A model generated the notes under the pieces. That model did not search any database. It saw only the letters and a program-made list of their open reading frames with translations, and had not been told where the DNA came from. A DNA stretch of 64,000 nucleotides from Paramecium sonneborni (taxonomy: Eukaryota > Ciliophora > Oligohymenophorea > Peniculida > Parameciidae), in the NCBI GenBank assembly GCA_905182985.1, contig CAJJDN010000071.1:62001-126000 (forward strand), read 5' to 3'. A program made the position numbers and the translations under genes. Of this stretch, positions 1 through 11,937 are shown one piece after another (position 1 is the first letter of the stretch; every line of letters starts with the position of its first letter).

Positions 1-1082
1 TTTATCTAAATATGAGGAAGAAGATAAGAAGAATCCAGATGGAAGAAGGATTTCAATAGATCCAAATTTATAGGAGAAATTATTAGATTACGAATTTAAT
101 TTATTAAACAAGAAATAATACAAGAATAAGTTTATAATAGTATATAATATATTTGATATGTGTGAATATGGTAAATAAAATCCAATAAAGAATAAGGAAT
201 TCATTAATTTTTTGACAGCTGTAAAATACAAATATAATAAAACATCAAATCCATTTCATAATTTTACTCATGGAGTAAATGTAATGCATGGATGTTTTCT
301 TTTTGCACATCATCCAAAATTTGGATCTTGTTTTAGTGATTTATAAAGATATGCAATGACTTTAGGAGGATTATGTCATGATGTAGGACATCCTGGAATG
401 AATAATCTATTTTAGATAAATGCTTAAACTAAATTAGCTTTATTATATAATGATAAATCTGTATTGGAGAACCATCATATAGCAGTAACATATAAATTAT
501 TAGCCTTAAAATAATGTGATTTTTTAGGAACTTTGCCTAGAGCAGATAAATTAATGATTAGAAAATATATTGTTAATAATGTTTTAGCCACTGATAATTA
601 ATATCATTTTAAATTATTAAATGATATTGAAATGAGATTTGCTTAATCCTAAGGAGATCCAAAAATATTTTGTATATAGAATTTATATTTATTAGAATCT
701 GAAGACAATAAACTTTTATTAAGTGGATTCTTAACTCATGCATCTGACTTTTTTGGAGCAGCTAAATCTTATTAAATAGCTAGAACATGGAGTGAAAGGT
801 TAAGAAGAGAATTTTAAGCCTAAGTAAATTTCTAATTATATTATTTTATAGTCTTAATTAGAAGATATTGTTGGTATAGCTTAAACTCCATATCTTAGAA
901 ATTTAGATGATGAAGTTTAATATGCTAAAAATGAAATAGGATTCTTAAAAGTTATTGTTAAACCAATTTATGAATCTTTAAATCAGTTCTCAGATGGAGC
1001 AATGTCATTATAATTGGCTAATATCAATCTTAGTATCAAAAAATATTCAGAAATAGTTGATTCATAGAAATAATAATAATGA
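1..1082 (+). CDS. 3',5'-cyclic-nucleotide phosphodiesterase, 5' truncated
   Basis: C-terminal catalytic part of a class I cyclic nucleotide phosphodiesterase, which hydrolyses cAMP and/or cGMP in the cytosol. The reading frame enters open from the window edge (first full codon at base 2), so the N-terminus is missing. Seen in the sequence: the HNFTH metal/catalytic box at 257-271, HDVGHPG at 377-397, an NHH motif near 472, and a late THASDFFG stretch, all in the order of the PDEase_I domain. One intron, 824-851 (28 nt, GTA...TAG). TGA stop at 1080-1082. About 350 residues are visible. Substrate specificity cannot be told from this part. Identification is firm. Confidence 0.92.
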
Positions 1083-1122
1083 AAGTTATTGTATATATAG
1101 GAATATCCTATAAATACTTATA

Positions 1123-1421
1123 TCATTATAATTCACTATCTGACAGATCTGATTCATTTCCAGAAAATGCTTCCAATTTTTTATTGATATCTTGCATCAA
1201 ATCAATACTTCGATTAAAAGAATTACGACATTCTTCTATTGAAACTCTATTTGTAGTTTTATTTTAACTATTATCGCTTTCTGAACATGGACAACTCACC
1301 AAATCTAAATTATTATCTACCAAATAAACAAACACATCATACTCTTATCTTATTCATTCATAGCTGCTTGTTCCTTTTATTCTTCGATAAGTTACTAATT
1401 TCTAGACTATAAACAACCCAT
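1123..1421 (-). CDS. small acidic protein with MGC acylation-type start
   Basis: Not recognised as a family. With the ciliate code and one intron (1317-1342, 26 nt, GTA...TAG) it encodes 90 residues starting MGCLQSRNQQ, a form suited to N-myristoylation at Gly2 and palmitoylation at Cys3, which would anchor it to a membrane. The rest is hydrophilic, rich in Glu, Asn and Ser, with a CPCSESD patch and a C-terminus SDLSDSELQ. It lies between the convergent phosphodiesterase stop (40 bp away) and the upstream hydroxylase on the same strand, whose stop is 29 bp from this ATG. An ORF on the opposite strand here is only its shadow. Function unknown; the gene call rests on the open frame and the canonical intron. 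Confidence 0.6.
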
Positions 1422-1450
1422 TAAATTAATTAAATAATTATACTAACATT

Positions 1451-2413
1451 TCATTTATATTTCATAAATATGGCTTCCTTTCTATCCTCTATATTCTCTA
1501 CATAACTACATTTAGCCTTTATCTAATAGTTTTTCTATTAAAATTAACTAAATAAAATTACAGAATTGTAAGCAGTCCCAAAAAAATCATCCATTATTGT
1601 ATCACCATAATTAACTACATAATATAGATGATGTCTATAATGGTCTGAATGATCATACTCTCTAAATATATATATATTATTTATTATACCCTCCATCATG
1701 TCCCATCATCTCATTAACTGTTATATATTCAAAGAAAAACAAAGTCATTAAAGGATGAATAGGTAATATCAATTCTGCTAAATGTAATACTGTGTTAACT
1801 TCACTAATTCCTTCAAGAGGATGAGTTGCGCAATATCCAAAAGCAGTAGGTTCTCTAAATGAATGATGTACACTATGAACATGCTTATAGAGAAATCTGA
1901 AATGAAATATTCTATGGACCCAATATCCCAAAACTATTACATTAATTTGAAGACTTACTGGTTGTCCAAATATATAAAAAGATCATTCCATATCCAAAAT
2001 TCAACAATCCATATGAGTTTATTTCATAATAACGATACCATTTGCAATACGGATAAACATAATGATAAAATATCTATTTTAATCATATCCACACTTGATA
2101 CCATTGAGTACGAAACTTATAAAAATATTTATGTTATCCCATATTTTATTTCTCTTTTAATATTGTTCAATCTTAACTTATTCTTTGGCATAGGGTTTTT
2201 CAATTCAAATATTGCACTTACTAATAAATATTGTAAAATCCCTAAGATTGAATAGGCTGAGATCTATATATTTGGATTATATTTTACGTTATAAATTAAT
2301 TAAGTTGGATTGGCATTTTCTAAATCACTATATCCAAAATCAAAAACAGAATATGCCTTTGCTGGTTAAACTAAAAGAATCATAAACATAGTAAATATAA
2401 TAAGGGCTTGCAT
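1451..2413 (-). CDS. fatty acid hydroxylase / sterol desaturase family membrane enzyme
   Basis: Predicted 293-residue di-iron membrane oxygenase of the fatty acid hydroxylase superfamily (C4-sterol oxidase, C5-desaturase and sphingolipid hydroxylase relatives), expected in the ER membrane. The histidine boxes of the family are visible in order: HRIFH, HSVHH with FREPTAFGYC after it, and DHYRHH near the C-terminus; hydrophobic segments lie between them. The N-terminus is a hydrophobic leader (MQALIIFTMFMILLV). Three introns: 2074-2101 (28 nt), 1934-1958 (25 nt) and 1662-1689 (28 nt), all GTA...TAG; removing them joins the frame exactly and restores the boxes. The substrate cannot be chosen from sequence alone. 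Confidence 0.88.
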
Positions 2414-2985
2414 TTTATTATTATTGCCAAATAATATATTTTTAAATTACTTTGAAGATTTTGTAAATAAAATTTATATTTGACGTGACGAATTGCGCAC
2501 TCAAATTATAGATATGATGTTTTTATTATAATAAATTAAATAGTTAGTATTTAAAATGTGAATAATTAATGTAATATCCTTTTGCTTCTATTTTTAAATT
2601 GTGAATAATTATATTAAAAATAACTAATTTCTTAATATGATAAAAATAGAAGTATTTGTGACTGATTTGATTAAATACATAATTTAATTCATAATTGATA
2701 TAAAGAGGAAATCCAATAAAAAAATATTTATTTAATTATAAGAATTTGATTTTATTTAATTTTGAATGAAATCATAAATTAAAGGTAAAATAATCTTGAT
2801 GATAAATATTTTGATTTTCTTTAAGTAAGATAATTTAAATGAACATGATATGATTGTTTGGTATGTATTATTTGAGAAATGAAAGTTTTGTATATATTTA
2901 ATAATGTGGTTGTTTGGCACAGTTAGTTAATATTAAAATGTGAAACACATAATTTTAAATCTAATTTAAAAAATCCAAGATTTTT
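2414..2985. other. intergenic, A+T-rich
   Basis: About 570 bases between the divergent starts of the hydroxylase (minus) and ribosomal protein eS6 (plus). It is very A+T-rich with no open frame I would defend. It must hold both promoters, but no motif stands out by eye. Confidence 0.6.
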
Positions 2986-3948
2986 ATGAAGGTAACTAAA
3001 TATGCTTTGCTTAGTTTAACATTTCCTACCCTTTGACAGGCGCTTAAAAAACAGTTGAAATTGATGATGACAAGAAATGGTAATAAATAATTAGAGATTA
3101 TGTAGCTCAATATTCTTTGATAAGAGAATGGGATAAGTTGTAGAAGCTGACAACTTAGGTGATGAATTTAAAGGCTATATATTCAAGATAACAGGTGGTA
3201 ACGATAAATAAGGTTTCCCAATGAGACAAGGTGTCCTATTTAAGGGAAGAGTTAGAATTCTTATGAGAAAGGGACACAAAGGATATAGACCAAGAAAGGA
3301 TGGAGAGATGAAACGCAAATCAATTAGAGGATGCATTGTAGGTCAAGACATCAGAGTCCTTGCCTTATAAGTAGTAAAGAAGGGAGTCAATGAAATTGCT
3401 GGACTCACAGATCAAAATGTTCCAAGAAGATTAGGTCCAAAGAGATTAACTAAATTAAGAAGATTATTTGGATTCAAGAAGACTGATGGTGTTGCTCTTG
3501 TTTAAAAGAATCTCATCAGAAGAACATGGACTACAAAAGATGGAAAGAAGAGATAAAAGTCTGCAAAGATTTAAAGACTCGTTACTGAATCCAGATTGAG
3601 AAGAAAGACTATTTAAAAGAAGACAGAATAAGCAAGAAGAACCAAAGCCAAATAAGCTTTAGAAGCATATAAAAAATTGGCTCATGATGTTCATGAAGCT
3701 CATAAGAAACACAGAAAAGCTTCATCTGAAATCAAAGAAAAAGCTAAAGAACAACCTAAAGTAATATATATTATGCAATCTATTAGCCCAAAGACACTAA
3801 ATAAGCTAAAACAACTTAACCAGTCAAACCAGCTACTTAAGCTAAAACAGCTGCTCCAGTTAAAGCTACAGCACCAGTCAAGACTACTGCACCAGCCAAG
3901 ACTGTACCATAACCAACTTAAAAAGCACCAACAAAAGCTAAGAAATGA
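2986..3948 (+). CDS. RPS6: 40S ribosomal protein eS6
   Basis: Small-subunit ribosomal protein eS6. The family core is clear: [55 protein letters not shown] and the basic C-terminal helix region. Three introns must be removed: 2992-3014 (23 nt, just after Met-Lys), 3080-3105 (26 nt) and 3761-3786 (26 nt), all GTA...TAG; the second restores the family's DDKK...FFDKRM junction. The product is 295 residues, longer than the roughly 250 of animal eS6: after the last intron comes a repetitive Ala/Lys/Pro/Thr tail (for example [17 protein letters not shown]) in place of the usual phosphorylated serine cluster. Base composition is less A+T-biased than its neighbours, as expected for a highly expressed gene. 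Confidence 0.96.
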
Positions 3949-5358
3949 AAATGATATTATAAAATAAAGTACATTACATAAAATAATTATAAATTAATAG
4001 ATATCAATATAATAATGAAAAGTGAGGAGACTCCTATTTTAACTTCTACACTTCTAATTCAAATTTATTATCTATTTCACTTTATATTTATATTTTTAAT
4101 ATGTTCTTGATTCTATTTTGAATAATAAATCAACTTTTTTTTATTTTCTTGTAACTTCTCAATTTATTATTGATGTAAAAATAATAAAATAGGAAACCTT
4201 ATTTGGGAAAAATGATAAAAGCGTCAATTGAATTCATAAAACATAAGCATCATTTTATTGAAGAACTTTTAAAATTATTAAGTTTAAATAAATTCTTAAT
4301 TTATTAAATCCAAATAAATTCTTATTTAAGATTAAAAACTTGTTTGATAAAACCTGAATCTAGTTCAACTTTTTTATCTTTCTTGAAATTCTGCTAAATT
4401 TAATAAATTATATTCTAAATACTCTTAAACTATAACCTAATGATTTATCATTTATTCTATTTGAAATCAAGTTAATTTGAAAATGATGAGATCATTTATT
4501 ATAAAATAACAATATCTTGTAAATCATATAAATATATTGAACTATTTTGTCTAACAATTAAGTAATTTCAAATGATTTTTCACCAATAAGTAATGACTAA
4601 ATGTTTATTCCTGGATTGCATTTATTTGATAATGTGATGTAATTTAAAGTATCTTCATTTATTATGTCATCCATTAATAAAAAGAATTTTAAATGTTAGC
4701 TTCTAAAAACAAAAATAATATTGTTGACAGACTTTTTATTAAGCACTTTGCTTGATTTCAAATTTAAATTTGTCTTGATATTAAAATTATAGATAATTAA
4801 GCTCGACTACATTTTGAACTGAAGATAATAAATATAATAGTAAAACTTTTAACTTTTTTTCAGGTTTTTCTCTCCTTAAATTACTTATTAAATAATTTTC
4901 AAAAAAGATTTCAAGAATTATTTCTAAAAATAAAGAATGTATAAAATTATTTTAGTTGCAATGTTTTTGGAATAGGACTTAAGACAAATATAACTAAATT
5001 ATTATGATTAGAATTGATTTTGATTGTCAAATATGTTGAATTTACCTTAGAGCATCAATGAAAGATTATGAGTTTTTATTAAAATGCTTTAAATTAGTAA
5101 TCATAATATTAGATATTTTGTATGTTTGAAATGAAATTTAATATTTGTATTGAGAAATTGAAAATATTTTCTTGTTAAAAATAGAAAATATGAAAAATAA
5201 CAAATTTGCAAAAGATAATAAAGAAATATCATGATGGCAAATACACAGGAGAAAAAAAATTAGTTTTAGTATTTTAATTATTCAAATATTAATAAACAAA
5301 TATTAGGAGAGATGAAAGCTGCTTGTATATATTACAATGAGAAAAGTAATAGTTTCTT
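3949..5358. other. long gap with one uncertain ORF
   Basis: About 1.4 kb without a gene I can name. One plus-strand frame is open from an ATG at 4212 to a TGA at 4635-4637 (141 residues, starting MIKASIEFIKHKHHFIEELL, rich in Ile, Leu, Phe and Lys), and a second short one starts at 4661. In DNA this poor in G, frames without TGA of this length arise by chance, and no family or intron supports them. The remainder is T-rich and A-rich low-complexity sequence. Confidence 0.35.
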
Positions 5359-6385
5359 ATGAATTAAAGCATATCTTGGGCCAAGCCTATTTATGATGTT
5401 GTAAATTGGTTTACATTTGTGGGCTTATAGGGAATTCCTTATGTATTATTACATTTTTGGGTTGTTATATTAATGAACTATCAAATTAGACCTTTCATAT
5501 GTGCTTCAAGTGGATTATATTTTTTAGTTCGGTTGAAAGATCCTGGAACAATTCCAATAGTGAAAATAGAGATTCCAGTTGAGAACAATCAAATTGAAGT
5601 ATAGATTGAAAATAATGTAAAAAGAGAAGTACTGAATGCTTAAGCAAATGATGAATCTAATGGTTAGATTTCACTGGATCAATTTAAAGATGGTCCAGAT
5701 AATGACAACACAATTTAAAAGTAGTAAAATATAATGTAATATAATTATAGATATTATCCTGAATAACACTAATAACAATAAGTTGATAATTAGAATATAT
5801 TATCAGGTAGAGGAATGCTTTCATCCCCATCTTCTGAATAAGCTAAAATAAACACTCCAAATAAATAAACTTGCATAAGTACTTCTAATGCAGTGAGTCC
5901 TCCAATTTTAGCAACAGAAAAGAGATTTTGTATGCAATGTTTAAATGAATAACCAATGAGAGCTAAACATTGTTAATATTGTAAGAAATGTATTCCAATG
6001 TTTGATCATCATTGTCCTTGGATAGGAGTATGTATTGGAGAAAAGAATAAATTATTGTTTCTCATATATTTATTCTTTTAAATTGCCCAATTGATTGTCG
6101 GTATTAGAATCTCAGTTGAAAATATTGGTTTACTCGTAGTTATGGGAGTAATCGTTATTTTGCTTATTACTCTATTTGGATTTCATGCATTTTATGTAGC
6201 CAAAAATATCACAACATGTAAAGTGATCAATAATATCAGGGGAATTTTTGAGTTGGAAACGGATTTCGTATATTAGTCAGACTTTAAGGTATCCATTTGA
6301 CAAGGGTGTGATCAACAATATTAGGTTGCTTTTCCAAATTTCATGCCAAAAACAGATTTACGAATGGTAATTATAATCTTAATGA
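5359..6385 (+). CDS. DHHC-type palmitoyltransferase
   Basis: Protein S-acyltransferase of 334 residues that transfers palmitate to cysteines of membrane-associated proteins. Two hydrophobic segments near the N-terminus precede a Gln-rich linker; then the Cys-rich DHHC domain ([30 protein letters not shown]) at 5926-6035, two more membrane segments, and a TTWE motif (the family TTxE). A 22-nt intron at 6218-6239 splits TTWE; it ends CAG rather than TAG, and removing it also opens the downstream PaCCT-like stretch ([16 protein letters not shown]). The start was set at 5359 because upstream in-frame ATGs hit TGA. The intron end resembles downstream exon sequence (see findings). Identification is firm; the substrate is unknown. 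Confidence 0.92.
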
Positions 6386-6464
6386 ATACTTTTATTTTAA
6401 AATAAATTCAAATTTATTTATTTTAAGATTTTTATCATATATTTTTCAAAACATTCATTGAAAA

Positions 6465-7901
6465 ATGTAATCTCTCTTTGTCAAGTGTTAAAAATGTTAA
6501 CAAAGACCTGCTACAATTAAATGTAACTAATGTAGATATGGTCAATCCTACAGGTTATGCTATTCATGTGATTCTTAAATACATAATCGAACAGGTCCTG
6601 TTGATTAGTAGCATAAAACAGAAATCATTCCATATTAAGGTATTATTTCACATTTATACAAACTTTAGAAATGTACTAGAAAAACTAGGTTAATGTCCCT
6701 GTTCCTTCAAAAAATGACTAAAGAAATTCATTCAAAAAAAATGATTACAAACCTTAACCTTAAGTTCCAACTAAAGAATTTTTAAACAATGAATCTAAAA
6801 AACCAGATTATTCTAAAACTATTGATATTAATAGAGTCAGCAATAAACATGATTATTTGGATAAAAAAATCGATAGTCATGATAAAAGAGCTGATTAATA
6901 ATACTTATCCAATGATAAAAGACCTTATTCTTCTAATTAAAAAATCACTTCTGATAATGACAGAAATAGTCTGCAATTAGTCAATTAATTAAAAGAAGAA
7001 TAATAATAATCAGAAAAATTAAGAGTAGAATTATCCTAAGCTAATTAGAAAGAGAAAGAAGCATAAAGACGATTGTATTTTAATTTTAGTATATTAGATA
7101 AAAATTAGAATAAGAATTCGAACTTAAAATTAGAGAAGATAAATTAAAAATTTAACAATTAACTGATGAAAATAGAAATTTGAATACTAAATTGAATTAA
7201 ACAAATAAACATATATAAGATGAAGTAAATAAAGTTAGAAATCAATATGAAGATTAAATAAATGAATTAGAATAAATCTTAAATGAAAAAAATTAATAAT
7301 TAGAAAGCATAGCTCAAGAATACAATTTAGTAACAATTTTATTAAATTTATTAGGAAGAATTACAATAAACTCTTGAAGAATTATAATAAGAATCTTCAA
7401 TGAAAGATTAAATTATTGAACAATTATAGCAAAATTTACATGATAATCAAGAAGAATTCTAATAATTAAAGGAAGAATTTATGAATAATTCTAAAAAAAA
7501 TTTATAATCTTCTAATAAAAAATCAGTCAAAAGTAATGATAATTAAAAAGATGAAATTATTTAAGAATTAGGTTAATAATTGGAAGCTAAAGATGAAGAA
7601 ATTCATAAATTAGAAGGTAAGATACTTTTTTTATTAATTTTAAGATTTAATTGAAAATTTCAAGTAATTATATTAACACATGAGTGATGAGAAATAATAA
7701 CTTTAAGAAGAAGTAGAAAAATTAGCAAATGAGAATAATTAATTTAGAGATATATTCAGTGTAATAATAATTAATTTTTATTTATAGTAAAACCTACATC
7801 TTTTTGGAATAGATCCTGAGTAATTAAATGAAGAAGGAGAGGAAGGTGAAAATGAATATCCAGAAGAAATTGCTGAAGAAAATGATGATCAAAATGATTG
7901 A
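6465..7901 (+). CDS. B-box zinc finger coiled-coil protein
   Basis: 434-residue protein. The N-terminus is a B-box type zinc finger: CQKCQQRPATIKCNQC, then LCYSCDSQIH and a distal HK pair, the spacing of zinc-binding Cys/His residues in B-boxes. The rest is hydrophilic, Gln/Glu/Asn/Lys-rich and strongly coiled-coil in character (heptad-like LEELQQTLEELQQES and more), ending in an acidic tail. Five introns: 6640-6668, 7075-7097, 7330-7354, 7617-7644 and 7761-7787; the fourth ends AAG, the others TAG. There is no RING domain, so it is not an obvious ubiquitin ligase; similar B-box plus coiled-coil proteins often act as scaffolds. Function is inferred only at that level. Confidence 0.75.
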
Positions 7902-7995
7902 TTGATTTTTTTTATAAATATAGAAATTAATTCTAAATGAAAAGTTTTTGTTGCTCTTTTTCCTTTTAATAATTTTTTAAGTAGTCATTTATAAA

Positions 7996-9725
7996 ATGAA
8001 TAAATACACTTTAAGATTTAATAATGAAAATCTTGAGAGACAGTATTTTGCAGATCAATTTAATGAACTCTTTAAATTTTATACATGGGCTTGCATCATT
8101 GGAACTATAAGTGCAATTGTAGTTTTTTGTATGGAATTTATCTAGCCATTTGGATTTGGATAATTAAAATATGCATTGGGATTAATTCCTATAAGCTTTT
8201 TAATCAGTTATAAGATTGTTTAGAAGTACCCAGATCTATTTAATATAATTCTGGCTTGTACAAACTTTTTACTGGGAGTTATGATTTACTTTTTACTATT
8301 TGTCTTTGCAAATTCTAATGTTCTTTTTCTAGCTGGGTAAACTGTGGCAATGGTATAAAATAGTCTATTGATTGGATCAAATATTGCTGCAAATTTTTCA
8401 ATTTTATTGGTAAATTAAATTGGACTTATGATCATGTGCACTTATGTCTAGAATTTTTTTAACTCAATACAATTGATGTTTATTTTAGCTTTGATGTTAG
8501 TTTTAAAATCAATCTGGATTAACGAGAAAATGAAACGACTGTTTTTTCTTCTAAAAACTGATGATTCATAGTTACAATAATCGTTAGAAAATGTATTTTA
8601 ATTTAAAATTGTTCAATGTTCATTTAATGAACAATTAAACTCATTTTAATTATTACACGTAAATAAATAAGCAAAAAAAATAATTAAGAATCAAGAAGAT
8701 TTTACATAATTTATAAGAAACTATAAAGTAGTTTAATTTTAAAACTAAAAACATCCTAAATCAAATTCTGAATAGACTATGAGTGCTTTAGCTTAATTGA
8801 AATAAACTTTAGAATAATTTTTATTCAAAGTTATTCAGTAAAATTTAAGTGAAAGCTCAGCTGAAATCTCATCAGATAAATTTCAAAAGATTTATAGGGT
8901 TTCTCTGCAAAATACTTTAAATAATAGAAGTTCAACAATAATGATTCTCCTATAAGAAGATACTTAATTTAAGAAAATGATACAACTAAAAAAAAAAAAT
9001 ATTCGGTATAAATTTTTAAATCATCATTTATCTAATTGTTTTGATTTTACTCGTTTATCGTTAGGATATTTGAAATCATTATTGAATTAATAATAATTTG
9101 TGAATAGAAATTAGTAATTAGTCTTAAAAAAAGCAATTTAATTTCTATATAAGACAACATTTGGATATTACAATATGAAATTATTTGTAGGTTCTATAAA
9201 ATTTGGAGAGTTGAAAAACTTCCATTTTTCTTAACTTTTTAGTGACATTCAACAAATGTGGGGAATATATGATCCGAAATAAGAGTTGGAGATTTATTTT
9301 AAAGAAAGTTAAACTCACTGTAATACAAATTATGCAATGATTCTTTAATTGATTCTAAATATAATAGTTACAAATATTAGTTAATTAGATTGTTAAAAAA
9401 TTTTTGTAAAAGTAATAATTTTTCTTAATATTTTAAGGCCATTCAAAGATAAATTGAAGGAGTTTCAGTAATTTGTTGTTTAATTACATTTAAAACAGAA
9501 TTCAACTAATTTAGATAATACGAGACAAGAGAACAGAGATATTTGAATATAATTTTGGAAAAGGTGAACAAGAAAATTTTATAAGAAATATGTTTAACTA
9601 ATATTTTATGTATAACAAAAAATAAAAATGAAAGAATAATAGAGTTTAATGTGATATAAAACCTAAATGAATTTAAATTGAACCTTGAAAATACATATTA
9701 ATTAAATACTATTTCGAATATTTGA
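7996..9725 (+). CDS. polytopic membrane protein with degenerate histidine-kinase-like core
   Basis: 567 residues if the 26-nt intron at 9412-9437 (ends AAG) is removed; without it the frame stops at 9544-9546. The first ~190 residues hold about six hydrophobic segments. They are followed by a hydrophilic Gln-rich region. The C-terminal half has the pattern of a sensor-kinase dimerisation and ATPase start (a NHHLSNCFDFTRLSLGYLKS stretch, then FHFSQLFSDIQQMWG and a LQLILNIIV segment where an N-box would lie), but the phospho-acceptor and N-box residues are not convincing, so it may be a relic or a pseudo-kinase. This assignment is inference from pattern only. It ends 25 bp before the next ATG. 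Confidence 0.5.
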
Positions 9726-9750
9726 GAATTATAATATAAATAAAATAATA

Positions 9751-10271
9751 ATGTAGAAATATTGTATTGATAAAGATAAATTTATTTGGATATTGTTAGC
9801 CTAGAATGTAAAGAATCAATAGCTATTTAATAAAGAGATAGGATTGAATGATAATTGTATATATGCCTTGGTAAATCCAGAATATGTATAGAAATATGAT
9901 GATTAATCTAGTTGGTTTCACTATAAGCATGTCTTATTGCTATCTATAGAATGCTAAAGAAAAAAGAATATAAAATTTCATCATAATTTCAGAGAGATTT
10001 ACATTATTTATTGACACCTGAAGGTTAAAGAAATGATGTTAGATTTGGAATAGATAACATTTTAAACTAAAAGATGTTATGTGTATTTCTCTCTCCTGTT
10101 AGTGAAGAATAATAGAGTTGCTTTGAATTAGATGATTTGACAAACCTATACCAATATTGTAATATTCCTCAAATGATCAAGTATTACAAAATAAGTGATG
10201 AAGAATTGAAAGTTGATAAAGATGTGAGAGGAGCTGTTTATAATTAAATAGCACTTAAAAAGTTTAAGTGA
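9751..10271 (+). CDS. TPRKB: KEOPS/EKC complex subunit Cgi121 (TPRKB)
   Basis: 164-residue protein matching the Cgi121/TPRKB family in length and layout. The KEOPS complex makes the t6A modification at position 37 of ANN-decoding tRNAs; Cgi121 binds the Bud32 kinase and the tRNA end. Seen: a NPEYLVSLQACLIAIYRML stretch like the family's NP..IVSPFQ..VA helix, a central DLHYLLTPEGQRNDVRFGI segment where the family has the hydrophobic SP.N.I..A...FGI motif, and a C-terminal IKYYKISDEEL helix like the TPRKB IKKIYKLS region. One intron, 9886-9911 (26 nt, TAG), is needed. Similarity is distant, so the call is good but not certain. Confidence 0.75.
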
Positions 10272-10304
10272 ATAAATAAATATATCTATTTATAAATAAA
10301 TTTA

Positions 10305-11916
10305 ATGGATAATGGCCCATGGTATTCAAAATAGGAGAGTAGTCCACTTAAATTATCAAGAAATGCTTCGATAACTTCTCCTAGAAGAATGGATAATTCA
10401 GAATTCAAATTAATAAGAGAGTACAATAGTCAAGTCTCTATTCCTGAACATTAAATACTGTCTTTTGATCATTTGTTAGATGATATAAATTTTGGATAGT
10501 TTTAATACTGGATTTATTGTATTATGGCATTGATGAGCATTAGTGAAGGAGCTTAGATAACAATATTTACATTAATGGTCCCAATATTAAAAAATGAATG
10601 GCATATTTCTGATTCATTAAATTCACTTTAAGCAAGTTTTGTTTTTGTAAAAATATCATCTTAATTAAGGTAGGATACTTAGTAGGATCAATGTTGTCAG
10701 GACAATTAGCTGATAGAGTAGGTAGAAGGAAACCGTTTCTAATTAGCTCTTTTTTTACATGTTTGTTATCTTTAGGTACAATAGCTTGCTAAGAGATTTA
10801 TTCGCTTTTAGTTGTTAGAGCATTATTAGGAATTTTAGGTATAATTTATAAAAATAATAAATAAATAGTTGGTCTATTTGCGCCATGTGGAGTAACAATG
10901 ATTTCTGAGATTACTCCTGGTCATTTAAGAGGAAGATACATGGGATTAATAACATTGACATTTGCAATAGGTTAATTATTTGGTTTATTTGTTGCTGAAT
11001 TTACATTAATATCTTTGGATGAAGGCAATTGGAGATTATTAACTTTTTGGTGTTGTTTACCAGGTTTTTTAGCTTGGTTTATTAGTTTATTTAGATTGAG
11101 AGAGAGTCCTAGATTTGCGTTATTAAGTGGTTAAAAAGAATTAGCATACAATATTATAGATGAGATGATTCGATTAAATGGTTCTTAAATCTAATTTAAT
11201 GATGAAATGAAGATTAAATTATCAAATTGGACTCATGCTATGAATAGAATTGCGAAAAATTAAAATAATGTAGTAAATATCTTTATCTTAAGGCATCAGT
11301 TATGTCACTGTTTGAAAATAATAGATTCTTTTTGACTATTTTAATTTGGTTCAATTGGTTCATACTTTCATTTATTTATTATGGAATAGTACTTTTATTG
11401 CCAGATATTTTATCACATATTGAATCAACTTAAACAGGAAGGGATAAAATTATTTAATTAGTGATTTCATGTATCAGCGATATTTTAGGTGCAGTAGCAG
11501 CTGCCTTCTTTATTGAATTAAAAGGCTTCGGAAGGAAGAATTCTTTAATTATATTCTTTACAATCTAAGCCATAACAGCAATCTTGGCATTTTATGATGT
11601 TGAACATCATTTTATATATTGGGCAACTGCTTCTAAGTTTTTCTTATCAATGACATTCATATTTTCGTATTCATAATAAATTAATTTTAGATTTTAATAT
11701 ACAGCTGAAGTATATCCAACCAAAATCCGAACAACAGGAATAGGTATGGCCAATGGAATTGGAAGATTAGGAGGAGTGATTATGCCATGGATATGTATGT
11801 ACATGAATAGCTAACAACTAAGAAGTCCTTTTATATTATTTTCCATTCTCTCTATTATTACGTCATTTTCAAATTGTATGTTGCCATTTGAGACTTTAGG
11901 AAAAGAATTGGAATGA
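10305..11916 (+). CDS. MFS transporter, SV2/SVOP-like sugar-transporter fold
   Basis: 511-residue major facilitator with 12 expected membrane segments. Motif A is intact (GQLADRVGRRKP), the second signature reads ITPGHLRGRYMG, and the C-terminal half has YTAEVYPTKIRTTGIGMANG, typical of the SVOP/SV2 branch of organic ion and sugar porters. Three introns: 10647-10669 (23 nt, AAG), 10839-10868 (30 nt, TAG) and 11270-11292 (23 nt, AAG). The first is the best single case for an AAG acceptor in this window, because the TAG four bases downstream would break the frame before motif A. The transported substrate is unknown. Confidence 0.93.
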
Positions 11917-11937
11917 CTATATAAATTAATATTAAAT

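Noticed and set aside
1079..1267. Plus-strand 62-residue ORF
   Set aside because: Antisense to the spliced minus-strand gene at 1123-1421 and starts within the phosphodiesterase stop; no independent support.
1863..2255. Plus-strand 130-residue ORF
   Set aside because: Lies opposite the fatty acid hydroxylase exons that carry the histidine boxes.
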